This document shows positions 12,401 through 27,400 of a stretch of 64,000 bases of DNA, piece by piece. The notes below the pieces were generated by a model. The model was not told the DNA's origin and searched no databases. It was given only the letters and a program-made list of their open reading frames with translations. This DNA comes from Trochalopteron elliotii (Eukaryota > Chordata > Aves > Passeriformes > Leiothrichidae): the NCBI GenBank assembly GCA_024734555.1, contig JANPWX010000096.1:11780688-11844687 (forward strand), written 5' to 3'. Both the position numbers and the translations under genes were made by a program. How positions within the stretch are numbered: position 1 is the stretch's first letter; every line of letters starts with the position of its first letter.

Positions 12401-15400
12401 CAAATAATAACATATGTTGTCCAAGTTGTAGCTGCTCTAGGCTCTGTTTTCTGGCTTCTGTTAAGGACAGGATATAAGGCTAGGCAGGCTTTTGTTATGG
12501 CATAATTAAGTCAAGTGTTATATATTCCACTCCTTCTTCCCCCATTCTGAAAACCTGCCTTTCATTTTACTGCTTCTGGCACTGCCCTGACCCCTGCTAC
12601 CAAAACACCTACGTGAGAACACTTGGGCAGAAAGAGGGAGGATGTTCTGGGTATGATTATTTTCTAGGTGATAGTCCTTTTTTACATATAAGCCCCTATG
12701 CAGATTTTTTTTTTTTTTTTTAAATTATCAAGACAGAACTGTTTTCATAAGGCAGGTGAGAACAGTTTCAAAGACTGAAAATTCAATTTGAATTTTATAT
12801 TGAAAGTTGGGATTATTATTAACTCTGACAGACAGCTTTGGGGGTAATTATAATTGAGTTTTGCAAAATGGAACACATGAATCGCTTTAACTGATTAACT
12901 GATATTGAGTATTCTAAAACCTGGACCACTAATTCCTTCTTATTAAATATTGATTTCTGTTTAGTGCATAACAGTAGTTGCACGCATGACAGATTTTTTT
13001 CATGTATGTTTTCACTCAGGCAGGCGGCACATCCCAGTACTTTGCAAAAGTGTATAGTTATTGGTGGCTGGATGTAAATACTTCTCCTCTAGTTAAAAAG
13101 CTGGTGGAAAAGATGATACACATTTAAACAGGGAGCTGAGCATATGTGGATAGTCAGCATTGTTGCAGAAGACAGAAGACTCTTGCTTCTGGGACAAGGG
13201 TGTTTGTAAGAAACAGTGATAGTGTTATGGGAGACAAGGCAGGTCTTTTAAATGTGTCCTTTATTTTTTTTTTCCTAACAGAGGAAGGAAGGCTTCATAA
13301 GCTAAAACAAACTCCCTTCTGTAAAAATGAAAGCAAACTAGAAAGTAAATGAAGGCAGCATCCTTGCAGCTGCAATTACTTTCAAAAACGTCTTTCACAC
13401 AGCTGTTCTTGTGAGCTGTAAGAACAATATCCCCAAGCAGATTTGTGCAGCAGTGCAAGGTGGAAGTACCAGACACAGACCATGTACAATCTGGTGGTGG
13501 AGGTGACAGGATTTCCTACTCCCATTTTCTCTAAGTGTGAACTCTTATCAGTGCCATGCTGAACATTCAGGGTTTGTTCAGCAAGCACAGAGAGTGCTTA
13601 AATTTTGCCGTGTGGTTCTGGACTACATCTATGCAACCAGCATGCTGCAGTGCCAAGGATTGTTAAGACAGGAACTTCCAGAGCTAAGGATGCCTCTGAA
13701 AACAGTATCTTGACTTCATATTATTACATGGTCACATGCTCTGTGCAGTTCATAAGATTGTTAATAAATGAGCTGAAGGAACAGTTAGTACTTAACAATG
13801 AGCAGCAGTGACCTGCAAACCACAAAATTGAGCTTTAAATGTTTTTGCATCTAGACATAAAAACATAAACCCCTCTAATTCAGGGCTTGAAGTTTCCACC
13901 AGTTTTTGAGAACAAGGTCCTGACACTTTGCATATTGCTTGAGACCATATTAAAAAGTAGCAGACTCAAGCTTTTAATGGGAGTATCTTCTGATTTCGGG
14001 AAGTCTAGTAAATAATTTCATTCTGTGTATTTTTTTTTTTTTAATGAAAGAATTAAGTAGTTTGTAAACGCTAGAGGCCCTGAGCCCAGGACTTCCCAGA
14101 GAACAAAGGGATGTGCTTGTAAACAGCATAATTTTATACCAGTTCACCTCATGTTCTGTAGCAATAGCAGTTAAATGGGATATTTTTCTTAAGAGCTTGT
14201 TATTTTCAAGAGTTTGCTTACACTCGGTGTTCCTTGTTTGTAAAAAGGCCATAGAAAGGCTTAGCAACAGTTTTCTGTGGAAGCAGGGTGGACTGAAAGT
14301 ATTATTTCTAGCTCCTCAGCTAATGTCTGGATGGGCTTAACCTGCTGGGTGAGAAAGGACTTTATGACCACAGCTTGAGTTCAGCTACAAGCAGGCATGT
14401 CTGTATAGACACAGCCATTGTTCAGTGTGATCCCAGCTGTTAACCTGTTACTGAAAAAAGAATAATTAATTTACTTGCCGGAATCTTTTATGATGGTTAT
14501 AAAAAAATTGTTGAATGCCTTTGGAATTTTGATATATGTATTCTCACAAATACACTTTTAAGATGAGGGGATACCATAATCTTTTTTGTTTTTGTTTTTC
14601 TATCCCCAGCTGAGAATAATTCCACTGAAAGATTACTATTAAGTGTTTTCTAATTTGGGGTGCCCACTGTGACAGGCTATGGTCTGATTTTTAGTCACTT
14701 TTTACATATTTGGAGTCCAGCTGACATTTATTTTTGATCAGGAAGATTCAAGACTTTAGTCTTGATCTTGAGCCCCCAAGCCAGGAATCTGAGTTCTAGC
14801 ATGGCTAAATTAAGAGCTTCTCATTAGATTCTCTTTGAATGCACATAATGCCACATGGGCTGCCACCTCTGAAACAAATGCAAAAAACCAGCAAACTAAA
14901 CTCCCCTTTCCCCCCCAGAAACCCTGCTCTGTGGCATTTTACTGAAAACTGGAAAGAAGCTTAATGGAGTTAAATATCCACCCTCCAAACACTGGATCTA
15001 GTGGAGTATCTGCCTGCAGTAGGTTGTCATCCTCCATGTGAACCTGAATAAGAAAGACAGAAGGCATTTTGCCAGTGGTTTGCAGATATTTGCTGTAGGC
15101 AAGGCATGATTAGTTGTGGGGAGCTTGGCTTTTGTTCAGACACTTTGATCTAACTGGCACAGACTCTTCTGCTCGTTCCTCCTGCTCTTTTTGCTCAGAG
15201 CAGGCTTCGCCACAGTCCTACTGTTTCCCCAGTTCCTCAACCCACTCCTGCTGACATTGTCTTACTTTGTACTAGTCTTCACTGATGTGGGTTTTTGTCT
15301 CTATCCTGATGGCATCCTCCAAAACCTCAGTCACCATAGATGACTGCATGGCGTGTGAAGTTCATCTTAGACTCCTTAGGAGATTTCAGGCTTTTGTGAT

Positions 15401-18400
15401 CTCACTGGCTAAATGCTATCCACATCTGCCTTCCAGTCACCTTCAAACTTCCCACCACCAGATCTTCTTTTAACCAGTGTTTCCATTGCTCTTCATACCA
15501 GTCCCAGAAGTAGCACTGGAGAGCGAGTGCTGATCTGTTCACATACCAAGTGAGTCCTTTAGACCCCAGGCTGTTAAGGAAACTCTCCTTTTAGTTCCTC
15601 ACACCAGAGCTGGCCTGCTTGGTACACATGACTTGGTGCTCATGGGGCCAGGCAGGAAATACTGGAAGCTTCTGAGGATGTTACTGGAATGTCATGGCAT
15701 GATCTAGAAAAAGAAGATTTTTTTGAATCTGATGTTTTATTTTACTCAACAAAGTAGATGTGGTTAGTGTAGAAAGCAATGAAAATGCTCATAGTTGACA
15801 TCTTTCCATCAGTTCTGTCAACAGAGAAAAACATGCAAAAATTTTTTTGCATTTCTAGAGAAAGAAAATAGAAGAGATACATATGTGCAGGCTGCTTCTT
15901 TCTTGAGCTTTAGCTAAATGCTATCCGCTTTTCTGTTTTTCTTCTCTTTATCAGGAAACTGAAAAATCTATCTACATTAACTAAAGAGAGTGACTAAATT
16001 GCTCTGATTAGGCTGAAAAACTAATACAATACTAAGGGACACAAACATGAAGGGCTTGTAGCACAAACTCAGTGTAGGCAATTAATTCTTGTCACTGTGA
16101 ATGACTTTCTGTTGTCTCTGGTAGATCCCAGTTTAACAACTATATGGTTATAACCATTCCTCAGCTTCAAAACAGCTATTTATTTTTGAAAGTGTTTTTT
16201 CTCACTCAAGGTCTAAATATTTCTCTTTTCTTCAGTATCTTAAGGCCATAAAGGGAATAAATAGTAGTCTTCCTTGTAAGGTCACTCAGAAATAAAACTA
16301 ATTTGTTCTAAATTGTAATGTTGGAGACAGAAGGCATGTTTTAGGACCATAGTTCACCTTCTTGCTAAGGCAAGATTATCCTGTGCATTATATTTTCTAG
16401 AGCTTCTCACAGTTTAATTTAAAAGCTCCAAGGCAGGTCTGGCACATTCTTTGGAAACCTCTCTATGACTTCTTGCTCTTCAGATTTCCTTTCGGCATTA
16501 ATCCTAATTTTTCTATTTCAAAATGTCAACTCCTATAAAACCCTTTGCTATTTCATTGTGTGCTGTTGGGTCCAAAGCAGGAATTAGTATGTCACTCTCA
16601 GTAACCCATAGAAAGGAATTGTTTTGATGCAGTACCTATCTGCAGCAGCAGTGATTTGGAATCAGGACCTGGAGATGTTCCTCCTGACTTGTTTGGCACT
16701 GGAGATGGTGAAGATCAGTTGGATCCTCTTTATTTGGAGAGCCTAAATCTATTTTTAATGGTGTTCAATTTACCTGTGTTATCAGTCCATTTTATATATG
16801 CATCGTTCACATTTATCTCAAAAGTATACACTGAATCATTTTGTAAATATTTTCTGAAACCAGTCTAACCTTTATTTTCCATGATGCTAATAAATCCCCT
16901 GTGATCTTATTAGGCTGTGCACAGTTGTCTTTATGTTACTGTCTTCTGCACATATTGCCCATGTATATAGTGCCTCTGACAGCAAAGTCTTACAGTGCTC
17001 CATCCACAAAACAATACAATGTATTATTTTGTGGGTTTGGTTTATATTCCTTAGCAAGTGTTCACCTCCTTTGACAATTATTTTTTTATTAATCCAATTT
17101 GCCTTTGGTTATAAGAAAATTGTGACTTTGTTTATAAGTGATTGCTGTGCAGGAGGAACACTGCCATCATAATTCACTAATGTTTAAAAACAACTGTGGG
17201 AAACTTCTCTGAGGGAAGCACCATAAAAATATGAAATTATATGGCTGGTGATGGTTTCTCTCATCTAATGTTTCCTAATCATAAAACAATTTAGAAAATT
17301 CAATTTTTGTGTGTTTTAATAGGCATAACTGTTTAAATAAGTGATGCTTTGGTGGTGATTCAAAGTAGTTCAGGAGCTGAAAGTTTAGATATATAACAAA
17401 TGAAGAAAATTGTATTTCTGAAGAAAAAAAAAAAGTACTAATTCTTTCTAAAATATCATGCTCCAGTGTGGATAATACCCTTAAAAAAAAAAGCTCCCTT
17501 CCCCATAAAGCATTTCTGTAGTCTTTTCCTGCATATTTTACAAAGATCAGAATATTTTCTTAAAAAAAAATCTCTTCTTATTATGTGGAATATGAAAATA
17601 GTGCTTGTAATCTTTTCCAGTGTTTTCTGTAATGAAAAGGATTGGGTAGTAATGTTTTGTTTACACATAGTGAATATCCAAACATGGATATGAACTGAAA
17701 TCCAAGGTGGCTGAACATATCATCCTTTTTGAGGAAAGTAAATTTACATTCAATTAAAAAAAAAAAAGAATTTCACTCCAGCACCTGACACTAAGAAAGC
17801 CTCATGTCAGCATCTCCCCCAGCACAGTTCTGGCTATGCCAAAGTGCTTGCATGTTCTTTTGGGTTACATTTTACATTGTCCCTCACAGTATAGGTTTTC
17901 ACTATGAAATAAATATTTCTGTCCCTTATTCTATAGGACTGACTCTAATATCACACCATGTCATTGGAAAATGCAATCTTTAATCTCTGATTAAAAATTG
18001 TGTTTTCAAATGTACCTGTTATTTCCCTACTCTTTTTAGTTGGTTCTCATGAATCCTTTATAGCTGTTAGAATCATTTTGGGTAGGGCTTCCTTTCTGAG
18101 AAGAACTGGATTTCCATTCTTGGCCGCTTACACCACTGAAAACACTTTCTGGAAGGAGAAAGTGATTATACTGTGATTCAGGGGAGGGCCTCCCTAAAGG
18201 TGTGTTTCAACTGCAGTTTTCATTAATTCTTACCTGACATTGCACTGCATGTGCCTTATTATCTACAAAAGCTTCTGAGTTTGTTGGGATGTGCCTTCAT
18301 CTCATGCTCAGCTATTTGACTGGAAGTATAATTTAAAGCACTGCATCTTCTGGCTGGAGGCCACCATGGAAAGTATAAAGAACCCAGGGCAAATCCTCAA

Positions 18401-21400
18401 GTGCTGGTAGTCCTCCAGCATTCTCCTCAGAAGGTACAGCGAGTGCTCTGAAATCTGCAGCGGATCTTTCTGGTCTTTACGCAGCAGCCCCATGGATTAT
18501 GCTCCAGACACAGTGAGTCCGTGTAAAAACACTGGATACATGCAGTAATTCAAGTGCTCTTATAAATCCAGCCTTTGCAATAGGGATTTTCAACCTGCAG
18601 AGGAGTAGATGGTGAAAATGTAGATTAATTTTGGGAGGAAGATGGAAAAGGTTTTGAAGGATAGTGCTTAACAGAGAGAAAAAGAGGACACTAAGGATGT
18701 CAGGAGAAGACAGGATAATTATGAAATCATAGAGCAAGGTGTTGGGTAGAAGACAGACTTAAAACTACCCTTCAGTTTTGATTTTGAAATGTTTCAAAGT
18801 AGGCAATTCTGTTTCCTATTTTATAGCTGTTATCAATCTCATTGAGTAAAATGTCATCTCTAAAACAAATTTTTTAAAAGCTATACTGACATACCATTGG
18901 AAAATAAAGATTAACATTTTTGAAAACATAGCTGTCAGACATTTGCTCCAGTAACTAACCTTTTACCAAAGCACCAGATATTATCATTCCCCTCTAGTTT
19001 TAGTCAGTGATCACACCACCATTACATGGTGACTTTGACAGGCACCAAGTGTGCCTTTGAGACTGTGTTCTTCCTCAAATTCTTAATTCATTTTCCAGAA
19101 CAATTATATGGGTTAACTGCACACCTCCAGGAACATGTTTCCATTATGAGGGGATGCAGTTAAATAGTTGTGATTGATGAGGGATTATGTATCAGTGAGA
19201 AGCTGCCTGAGCCTCTTAACCACTTATTTTCTCATCCTTTGTTTTTCAGTGGTTTAGAGATGCAGTACTGCAAGCAAGGTTTGACATGTGTTTTGGGCAT
19301 TAGCTGAGATCCATTGGGTCATGCTTTTCAAAGCATTTTGTTAGGAATATTGAGCAATTGATTTTCTCTGGAAAACATTAGGACGTTTTCATACTATTGC
19401 TATCAGTATGATCCAGTTCTGTTTTCCGCAGAAATTCAGCAGGAGTGCAATTTAATGAGACCAGTGAAAGGAATCTGACTGCTCTATTTATAGCACACTA
19501 ATTGATCAGGGTAGCCATGGTGGGAGGAAACTTCAGAGAAAATCAATGCAGTATCAAATGAAAGCACACAAGCCTTTAAAGACAGCTGTGTGGAAGCCAG
19601 TTAAGAATAAATTTATTTGAAGATCCATGGGAACATCTTGGACCATGTGTGTTCTTGCTTTAAGCTATAGGAATGAAGCCACAATAAGCAGCATCTTATA
19701 TGCGAGGTGAGCCTTACTATGTATTTTTTTCTTCATTCTCTTGGTACCCTGTCCCATTACATCTTCTTGGTGGATTGTTTTAGTTTTGTATGGGGACTGT
19801 AAATGTCTTCTTTTAAGAGCTCCCCTTTGACAACCTTACCCTTTTTTTTTGTAAATAGGATGGCAGCCACGCTGTGTAGGGGAACTGCAGAGCCTCTTGG
19901 CTGTGTGTCCAGCACTCAGGCACAGTTCCAGCTCTCATGGCTTTCACTTAAATGCAGGGAGAAGAGGGTCTGTCTACCTCCATTCTCATTCCTGTCATCA
20001 AAATACATGTAATCATACTAGGTTCATGAAGCATAACTGTTTGTACTCATTGCTAGTGTTTCTTAAATCTGTGTAATCAACCTTTCCTTCCTCCCCTAAT
20101 TGCATTTTTTCCTCATGAAATCTGCTAAAATCCTGAACAGCCCCCTATTTGCCCTCCCTGAAAATTATGGGTTTGTGGCAGATTCTCCTTTACTGGGTAT
20201 ATCTCCATGCTATGGGCTGACTGCCCATCAGTACGTTGCTTTTGGGCTGCTGTAGGGGGACGAAGCAAGCAACAAACTACCAGGAAGGCATTTTAGCAGT
20301 AACTTGTTTCAGAAAGAGTCAGAAGGGGAGCACATGTACACTTTGGTTACTTTGAATGTGCTTTTCATTCTTGTGTTTGTACATAGACAAAAGTTTTACC
20401 TCTTCCCTAAAGGATGGCAAACACATCAATGATTACCAGCAAAGCTGTTGAGGTTGTCATTGTGTCTCCTTTCTTTCAAAGCTTGAATGTGTTTGTGATT
20501 AAATGAATAAAATATCTTGCTTTGTTTTGTGCTGTGTAGGATGCAGTATTTAGGTTTGCTTTCTGAGGAAGACTGCACAAACTTTTTTTTCAGTAGGATA
20601 ACAAAAGGCATAGCATCATGAAGTCGATGAATGAATAATTCTGTTTTCCTGCTGCCTCATAAGAAAGGAGTAAATAATCGACACCTTCCATGAACAGTTA
20701 ATTTCTGTGGGCTAATTTTATGTAGCACCAATAGCTAAGCATATTAATGGTGCTACATCTTCTGTTCATTCAGTTTTGAGCATATGTAGTGGCATGGAGT
20801 TGTGGCTTAATTAGGTAGATAAATAATCTCAGAAATATTGTCAATTATCAATATGGTCTTCATCTTCCTTTAAGCCCCGACTGGGAATCCAGTTCCTAAT
20901 GACATCAGCAGTTGCCGTGGTGAACTTTCATAAGCTAGTCTTTAATCTTTCATTAAATCACAGGCTAGGAAAGCAGACATGAGGACTGAGATTAAAAAAA
21001 CATGCATCTGCAGCACTGATATCTTCCCTGAAAAACAGGACAGCCACACTTCTGTGTTTTTGGAAAAAAAAAAAGATAATTTGCTGCATTGATGAGCACA
21101 CTCTCTCAGCCACTTACATTGTCTAAGCAACACCATGCAAGGAGAATTTGCAGAATGTAAGCAGAGGGGAGATGTGTGGGGCTTGAGAGCAGCTGAAATC
21201 GAATATAGCAGGGCCTGAATATTATGAATGACTCAGCTCTGTCATGTGCAAGGTTTGAGAATGGAGGTAACGCTGGCAGGACCTCTTTTCCTTGCTACTC
21301 TAGGCTTTAGCTGGACATTTCTTAGACCAACACGGTGCAAATTTAAGTTATTGTTCAGAAGGACACTGAGGATATCTCCATGTGAGTTACCAGCAGAGAG

Positions 21401-24400
21401 ATGTGTGAACTCCTACTCAGACTGACACCTGGGAAAAAAAGAATGGGGCAGAGGGCAGAGTACTTCAGGGCCCACGTGAAGCAGGGTGGGTCTTTTGAGA
21501 AAGAGCTCTGAGTTGGGAGGGCAAATGGAGACGGAGTTGTTACTGACAAGTGTTTGTTGTACTGAACTGAGACTGGAAGAGTGGAAGTTCTTGTTGTCAT
21601 AAGGGACATAAAAGTGCAAGTGCATAAAGATTTTGCTGTGGAACAGCTCTCCAAAATAGCACTTTGGGCCAATATGTAACTGCTTCATTCTGTGCTATTT
21701 TNCATGGGAAGCCATAATTTTGGACTTTGCAAATGGAAAAAAAATAAAGAGGCAGGGAACAGACCTACAATTGCTTGGTCCATTTTGCAAATACAGTAAT
21801 TGAAAAACAACCCAGAAAATAGAAAAGCAGAATCTGGAGGACATGGTTTGTTGGGATTTTTAAAAAGATTTTGAAGTTGGGATTGATTTCCTTTAAGGTT
21901 GTGAAGTCTTGCTCACAAATCTTTTATGCTTTCCCTGAGGCTTTTTTTTTCCTGGAAAGGTTTTTGACAATTTAAAGTTAGTCAGAAGAGGTACACTAAG
22001 CTGTAATTTATGTTGCTAGGCATTATTACCCAAGGCCCTTCCTTCTCACACAGAGGAACACACAGGTGAAACTGCAGAATAGAATTATCTTTGCCCAGGT
22101 TGCAAAAAGAGAGGTTGTGCGTGAGAGCACTCTGTCATGTTTTCCTACCAACGTCAAGTTCACACTTATGTCCTTGAAAAATACCATTTGCTTGGATGAC
22201 AGACTGTCACAGGGCTGGGACATAGGTTATTGCTGTGAGATGAGAGCCTTTTGGCATTCTTCTGAGTCACTGGCACCATCTGTCCCACTTCCTGAGGTAA
22301 GGCCGGATGGAGTGAGCCCAGCCCTGGCATGCTGTTCAGCTTTTATTTGGCATTCCTGACCTTGCATCAGTCATAGTCCGAAGGGCGGGCTGATTTGGGA
22401 TGACTTGCTTGGTTCCACATTCTGCAGCGAAGCCTGGACATAATCTGCTTTGACTCACATATTGTATTGCAGGAGGCCTGTTTGGCTGCAAAGCAGATGG
22501 TTTCAAAATGAATTTTTTTGCTATTAATGCATCGTATTGGGCCAGGTGTTGCTTGCTTCTCTCACCCTTCCTTGTTCAGAACCTTGATTTTCTTTTCAAA
22601 ACACAACAAAAACTTAGAGGGAAATTCAGTCAGGATTCATATAGATCACAATTCTGGTCACCCAAAGAGTGTCAGCCTCGTTTCCCTTTTTGCTTTTGGT
22701 GAGTGATGTGTTCCTGTCCTTTTTCTCTTGGGTTTGATCCTTTCAATATGGACTGAAATTCACAGCCCTGGGCTCATCAAGCCCATATTGATCAAAAAAA
22801 CCTCAGCCTTTAGAATATTTTTTAGGCAGCACAAAATGTGGCAGTATGATATTAAAGATAAAAGAGTCAGGCTCCCCACAACATTGTATGTGGAAAGGTG
22901 CGGTAAGTGTTGGTCTTGCAGACACTGTGGTGTTTACAGACAGACCCAGGGCTGTGAGTTTGATGGCTTGACTGCACTCTGAGGATTTCTGCAACACCAG
23001 AAAAAATAGAAACAGGATGAATTTGAGCTTGGTGCTGTTAGTGAGCTTTCAGACAAGTAGTAATGACAGGTGAGGCTTGGCAGTGGAAGACACGAGCTGA
23101 GGTTTTATGCATATTGACACAGGAATGACACTGAAATGCTCATAGGAAAAGGGAGTTCTCTAGGGATGATGTTCACTGTGACGTGAGCAAGGAATAAGCA
23201 CTGAAGTCTGCAGGATGGTGTAAGGTGACCCACATCATTGAAACCTGGGGAAGACAGTTGGCATGGATCAGGGACACTGGAGAGAAGGCAGAGATGATGG
23301 GTAATACAGCAACTGAGGGCACCCTGTTTCTTGAGCATTAACTGTAAAATAGAAATGGGATGAACAGCAAGTTATTTTAGAATGAAATATACTCTAATGC
23401 ATTTATATGTTAATGAGAAGGAGCAGGACGGGTGAAAATAGGAGCTGTCACTGCAAGAAAATGTAGTCAGGCATGGAGTTAGAGGAGATGGTGCTGGAAA
23501 GTCAAATTTCCACTTTGTTTCCCAGGTAACAGGTGAGTGCATTGAGGCTGGGAGGTGTCCAGACTGCGAAATGGAGCTTGGGGATAGAGGCTCATGTTTG
23601 TGTGTACCATTTGTTTTGCCCTCATTTTTAGAGTCCTAAAATAGGTCTAATTTCCCTTAGCATTACGTAACAGTGAGTCAAACCCAGCTTTTAAATCTCT
23701 TTAATTAGTTTTAACAATCAAATTTCTAGTTCACACACTTAAAGTAATGAATACTGCTCTCCATCCTTGCAGAAAAAGGCTCAGTGGTTACCTGCAGTGA
23801 GTGTGCTGGTGACTTTCACCAAAACTCATCCAAACCATATTTCTCCTTGAGCTAGACAAGATGCTCTGGTGCAGGAGGTCCAAACTTTCCCATCCATGAT
23901 GATGGTGTCCTTCTGTGTCTTTATGTTTTGTCTTTATTCTGTGTGTCCATCTTCATACTCCTGCAAGCTCTGGTGCAGCCTCCTGCATTTCCAAAGCCCT
24001 GCAGCTTTGGAGAGTTGGCAGCGGTTGCCTGTCCATGGAGATCATCAGAGCTGGTGTCAATTTGATGTGGATTTAAACAAAGCTAGGCCTGCCAGGTTGG
24101 ACAGAGAATTACTTGCTTGAATTTCAAGATTTTGACTTCTGGTTTGATTCTTGCTTCAGGCATTATTTCAGGTCTCTCATTTGAAGAGAAAATATCTTCC
24201 CTCCCTGGCTGGAAGCCATGTCCAGGGCAATGCAGTATGATCCTCGCTGGGAATACTTTCCATCCGCAGAAACTGTAGATGATGCACATACTTGTGCACA
24301 TGCTTTGATAGTAAATAGCATCTGTACTTGTTGTTGCTGCTGCTTTGTGTAGTACTGAAAAGCATGTGCCAGTATGATAGGTATGGATCAGGGAAGAATT

Positions 24401-27400
24401 ATAGCTTGTGCGGACTGTATAAAACTATATACAGCCTGCTGATCATGCAACAATGTGTCTGTTTTATAAACTTTGTAATTTATTGAAATATACATGTAAG
24501 GTCTTTGCACTGATGCTGAATTTTATTAATCTGTCAACACTTGTTTAACAAGTGTTGCAGAAAAGATAATTATTTTTTTCTCAAACACATCTACATCTGT
24601 ATTTATATTAGTGACCAAGAAAACCAACACAATGAGGGAGAGTTTTATTTCAAAAGTATAAAATGCTTGTAAATCAATCTTTTTTTTCTCTGTGAAATGC
24701 AAAACCATGAGAAGGTCTTGCTCACATTTTTTATTTACTATGAATTCAGTTTGTGTGTTAATCTAGCTCCTATTCCCACTGGGGTAGTGCTGTTCACCCT
24801 ACTGATGATAGGGAATAAGTTGTTCTTATTACATGCATATGAAGCCTCTTACACAGAAAAACCATTTCCTAGATACACAGTAGTGGAGAACCATTTTCAG
24901 ACAGGTGCGTTGTTTTGAAAATCGAGAATTGCATAGCCCAGATGAGTTACTCTTTAACACTATCAGAAATAGTTATCATCATCAACATTTACAACCCTGC
25001 ATGTGGATTTTATTTATTTTGGATTTATCAGTTGTGTACTCAGACTGGATTTGATTCTCACCTGATACAGAGTCCAGCTCCTCAGAGGCAGTTAAGTTGC
25101 TGTAATTGAAGTACTCCAAAATCCCTGCTCTCACTATATCTTCTGATCAGTGAGCTCTGGTGCCCTTCACTTGTGACTGATATTCAGACTTGTGCTCTTC
25201 TCCCTCACTTTCCCCATTTACCAAATGTCAGGTTCTTGGTTGAAACCTTTGAGTTACCTGCTGAATTAATTGGAATGTGGGCAGAATTATTTAATTATAA
25301 CACACCTTAAATATAAATGACAATATTCAGTGCACATCTTAAATATAAATGACAATAATCAGCGCTGTTGAAAAGGAATAGAATGATGCTGAAGACCTGA
25401 TGCCTAAGAAAGTAATAATGATGCATATTTTGCATGGAGAGTATTTATATCTTGCAGCCATTTCTAGTCACCATTTCAGCCTATACAGAATATGGACAAT
25501 AAAAATTTCAACAGAGATGATATGAACAGAAGCATTTGTGTGTTATTAATTTTTATTAAAAAAAAGCTATTCAGTAGAGGTCACTGTAGTGGACAAAAAC
25601 ATCTCTCAGGACTCCTTAATATGTATTTACACAATAGACCTCATAGTGCTTGAGTAGCCACTCTCTTTAATTAATGTTATTTAAAAGGTTTAATCTGTGT
25701 AATGAGTAGAATTTTAAAAATCCGTAGCTAATATTTGAAAGTGAATATGTTTGTTTTGTATGAGGCATAATAATTTAAAATTGCTTCATGTTTTCCTGAG
25801 TTTCTTGCTGGTTTATAATGGGCAGCTGCCAGTGGACAACATCTCTAAGACAGTGTAATTATGTACTAATAAAACAGACATGCCCAGGGCTGCTCCCTTC
25901 TGTTGTAGTGGCTATGTCCTGACTATTATTGTTTTTATTAACCTAAGCAAATAGCTACATTCAAAGGTAATTTTGGAAATGGTGCTTGATTTCTGTTTGT
26001 TTATCTTCCAAATTGTTTGGGAGAGGGATGGTGGCTATAGCTTACTCTAACTGTTTCACAGTATAGATAACTGAGTTTGTCCTCCATGAATATTTCTGGG
26101 TGCTGCTAATTGTGCAGTATAGATTCTGCTTGGGATTTTGTAGAATGTTATTTTGCATATCCTGGTACTTCTTATGGTACATTTTATTAGGGAAATTTAT
26201 TATTCTGTAGTCAGAAATAATGGACTACACCCGATACAATCAAACTGCTGCAAGTCCATGATGAATTCAAGCGAGTGAGCTGTATGTGAATAACATTGCT
26301 TTGGAGATCTTAGGTGAGCCTGCAGTCACCCCTGCAGGCTGATGGAGCAGGACTGGAATGTCAGAGAGTTAGTTGAGCTCATCAGATCCACTTGCTATAA
26401 ACTCTTATAACATTCGTAGTGATGGCATGATCGCATCCTACATTGGATAAGTTGTCATGTCTGGTGTTTTCCAGTTCTTGATGACACTTTGAGGCAGTTG
26501 AATACTGCTGTAAAAATGCTGGAGTCAGCTGAAAGTATAGAGAGGATTTAGATAGGCAGAATGAGATTCCTTGAGTTGTTACTTGACCAAGTCATTTAGG
26601 TTAATGCTTCTCCATCTGCAATGCCACCAGGGGACTTCATATACCCAGAAATGGTCAAGAATGTTCTTTACGTTTTTCCTGCTGAAAACTGGCAGCTTCA
26701 GTGAGCACACCAACTATTCAGTTGTGCTGGAACTCTGGGGCAGAGTTGAGCTGGAGGAGAAGTACCAATTACCAAAGTGCCAACAACCATTGGGCATCAC
26801 TTTGGGTTCCACCTGGAGGTCATTCTGCATGGCCTCACTTTGCAGGTGAGGTCTGTCACAGTCACAGGACTGGGTGATGAAATTTGCAGCAGTGTGACAG
26901 CTTAAAATAGCAAAGCAATCTGTTTGAATACTTGAGGGTGTCTTGGGACACACAGGGTTGAGCTTGTCTGTGATTTATTTCATCACATAACTCTCCATAT
27001 CAGATTTGCATGAAATTCAATTTCTTGTCCTGGTGTAAGCTTGTGTTGTGTATGATCACAGCAAGTAACAGAATGAAATCTGTTAGAATAGCTCCAAAAT
27101 GCTGCATTCTTATCCGCAAAAACAAAGACTATAGTTCTTCTAAAAATTTAAACAGATACATAATAACCTTTGACTCAAAAGCCTTTCTAAGAAGAATCGC
27201 AAATTTTCTGTAATGACTAAAAGAAAATGTTCATGTAAAATGTCTCTCTTCTAGAGATTTTTTTTTATTTGAAAAGTGTCAAATGGGTCAAAATTGAAGT
27301 GTTTAATTTTGGGGAAGCTGCCAGCATTGACTGGAGCATTCAGACACCTCACGTTCTCATTTACCTTTAGGCTGTATCTGTTCCTGTCTCCAGGAAAGAC

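Noticed and set aside
21702..21702. Single ambiguous base n
   Set aside because: An assembly ambiguity inside intron 2, with no effect on any feature.
25140..25240. MIR-like antisense end (CTCACTTTCCCCATTTACCAAA)
   Set aside because: Only one short block resembles the core; the rest does not follow.
26317..26340. 9-bp inverted repeat AGCCTGCAG ... CTGCAGGCT
   Set aside because: Short arms with a 6-base spacer; expected a few times by chance in 64 kb.
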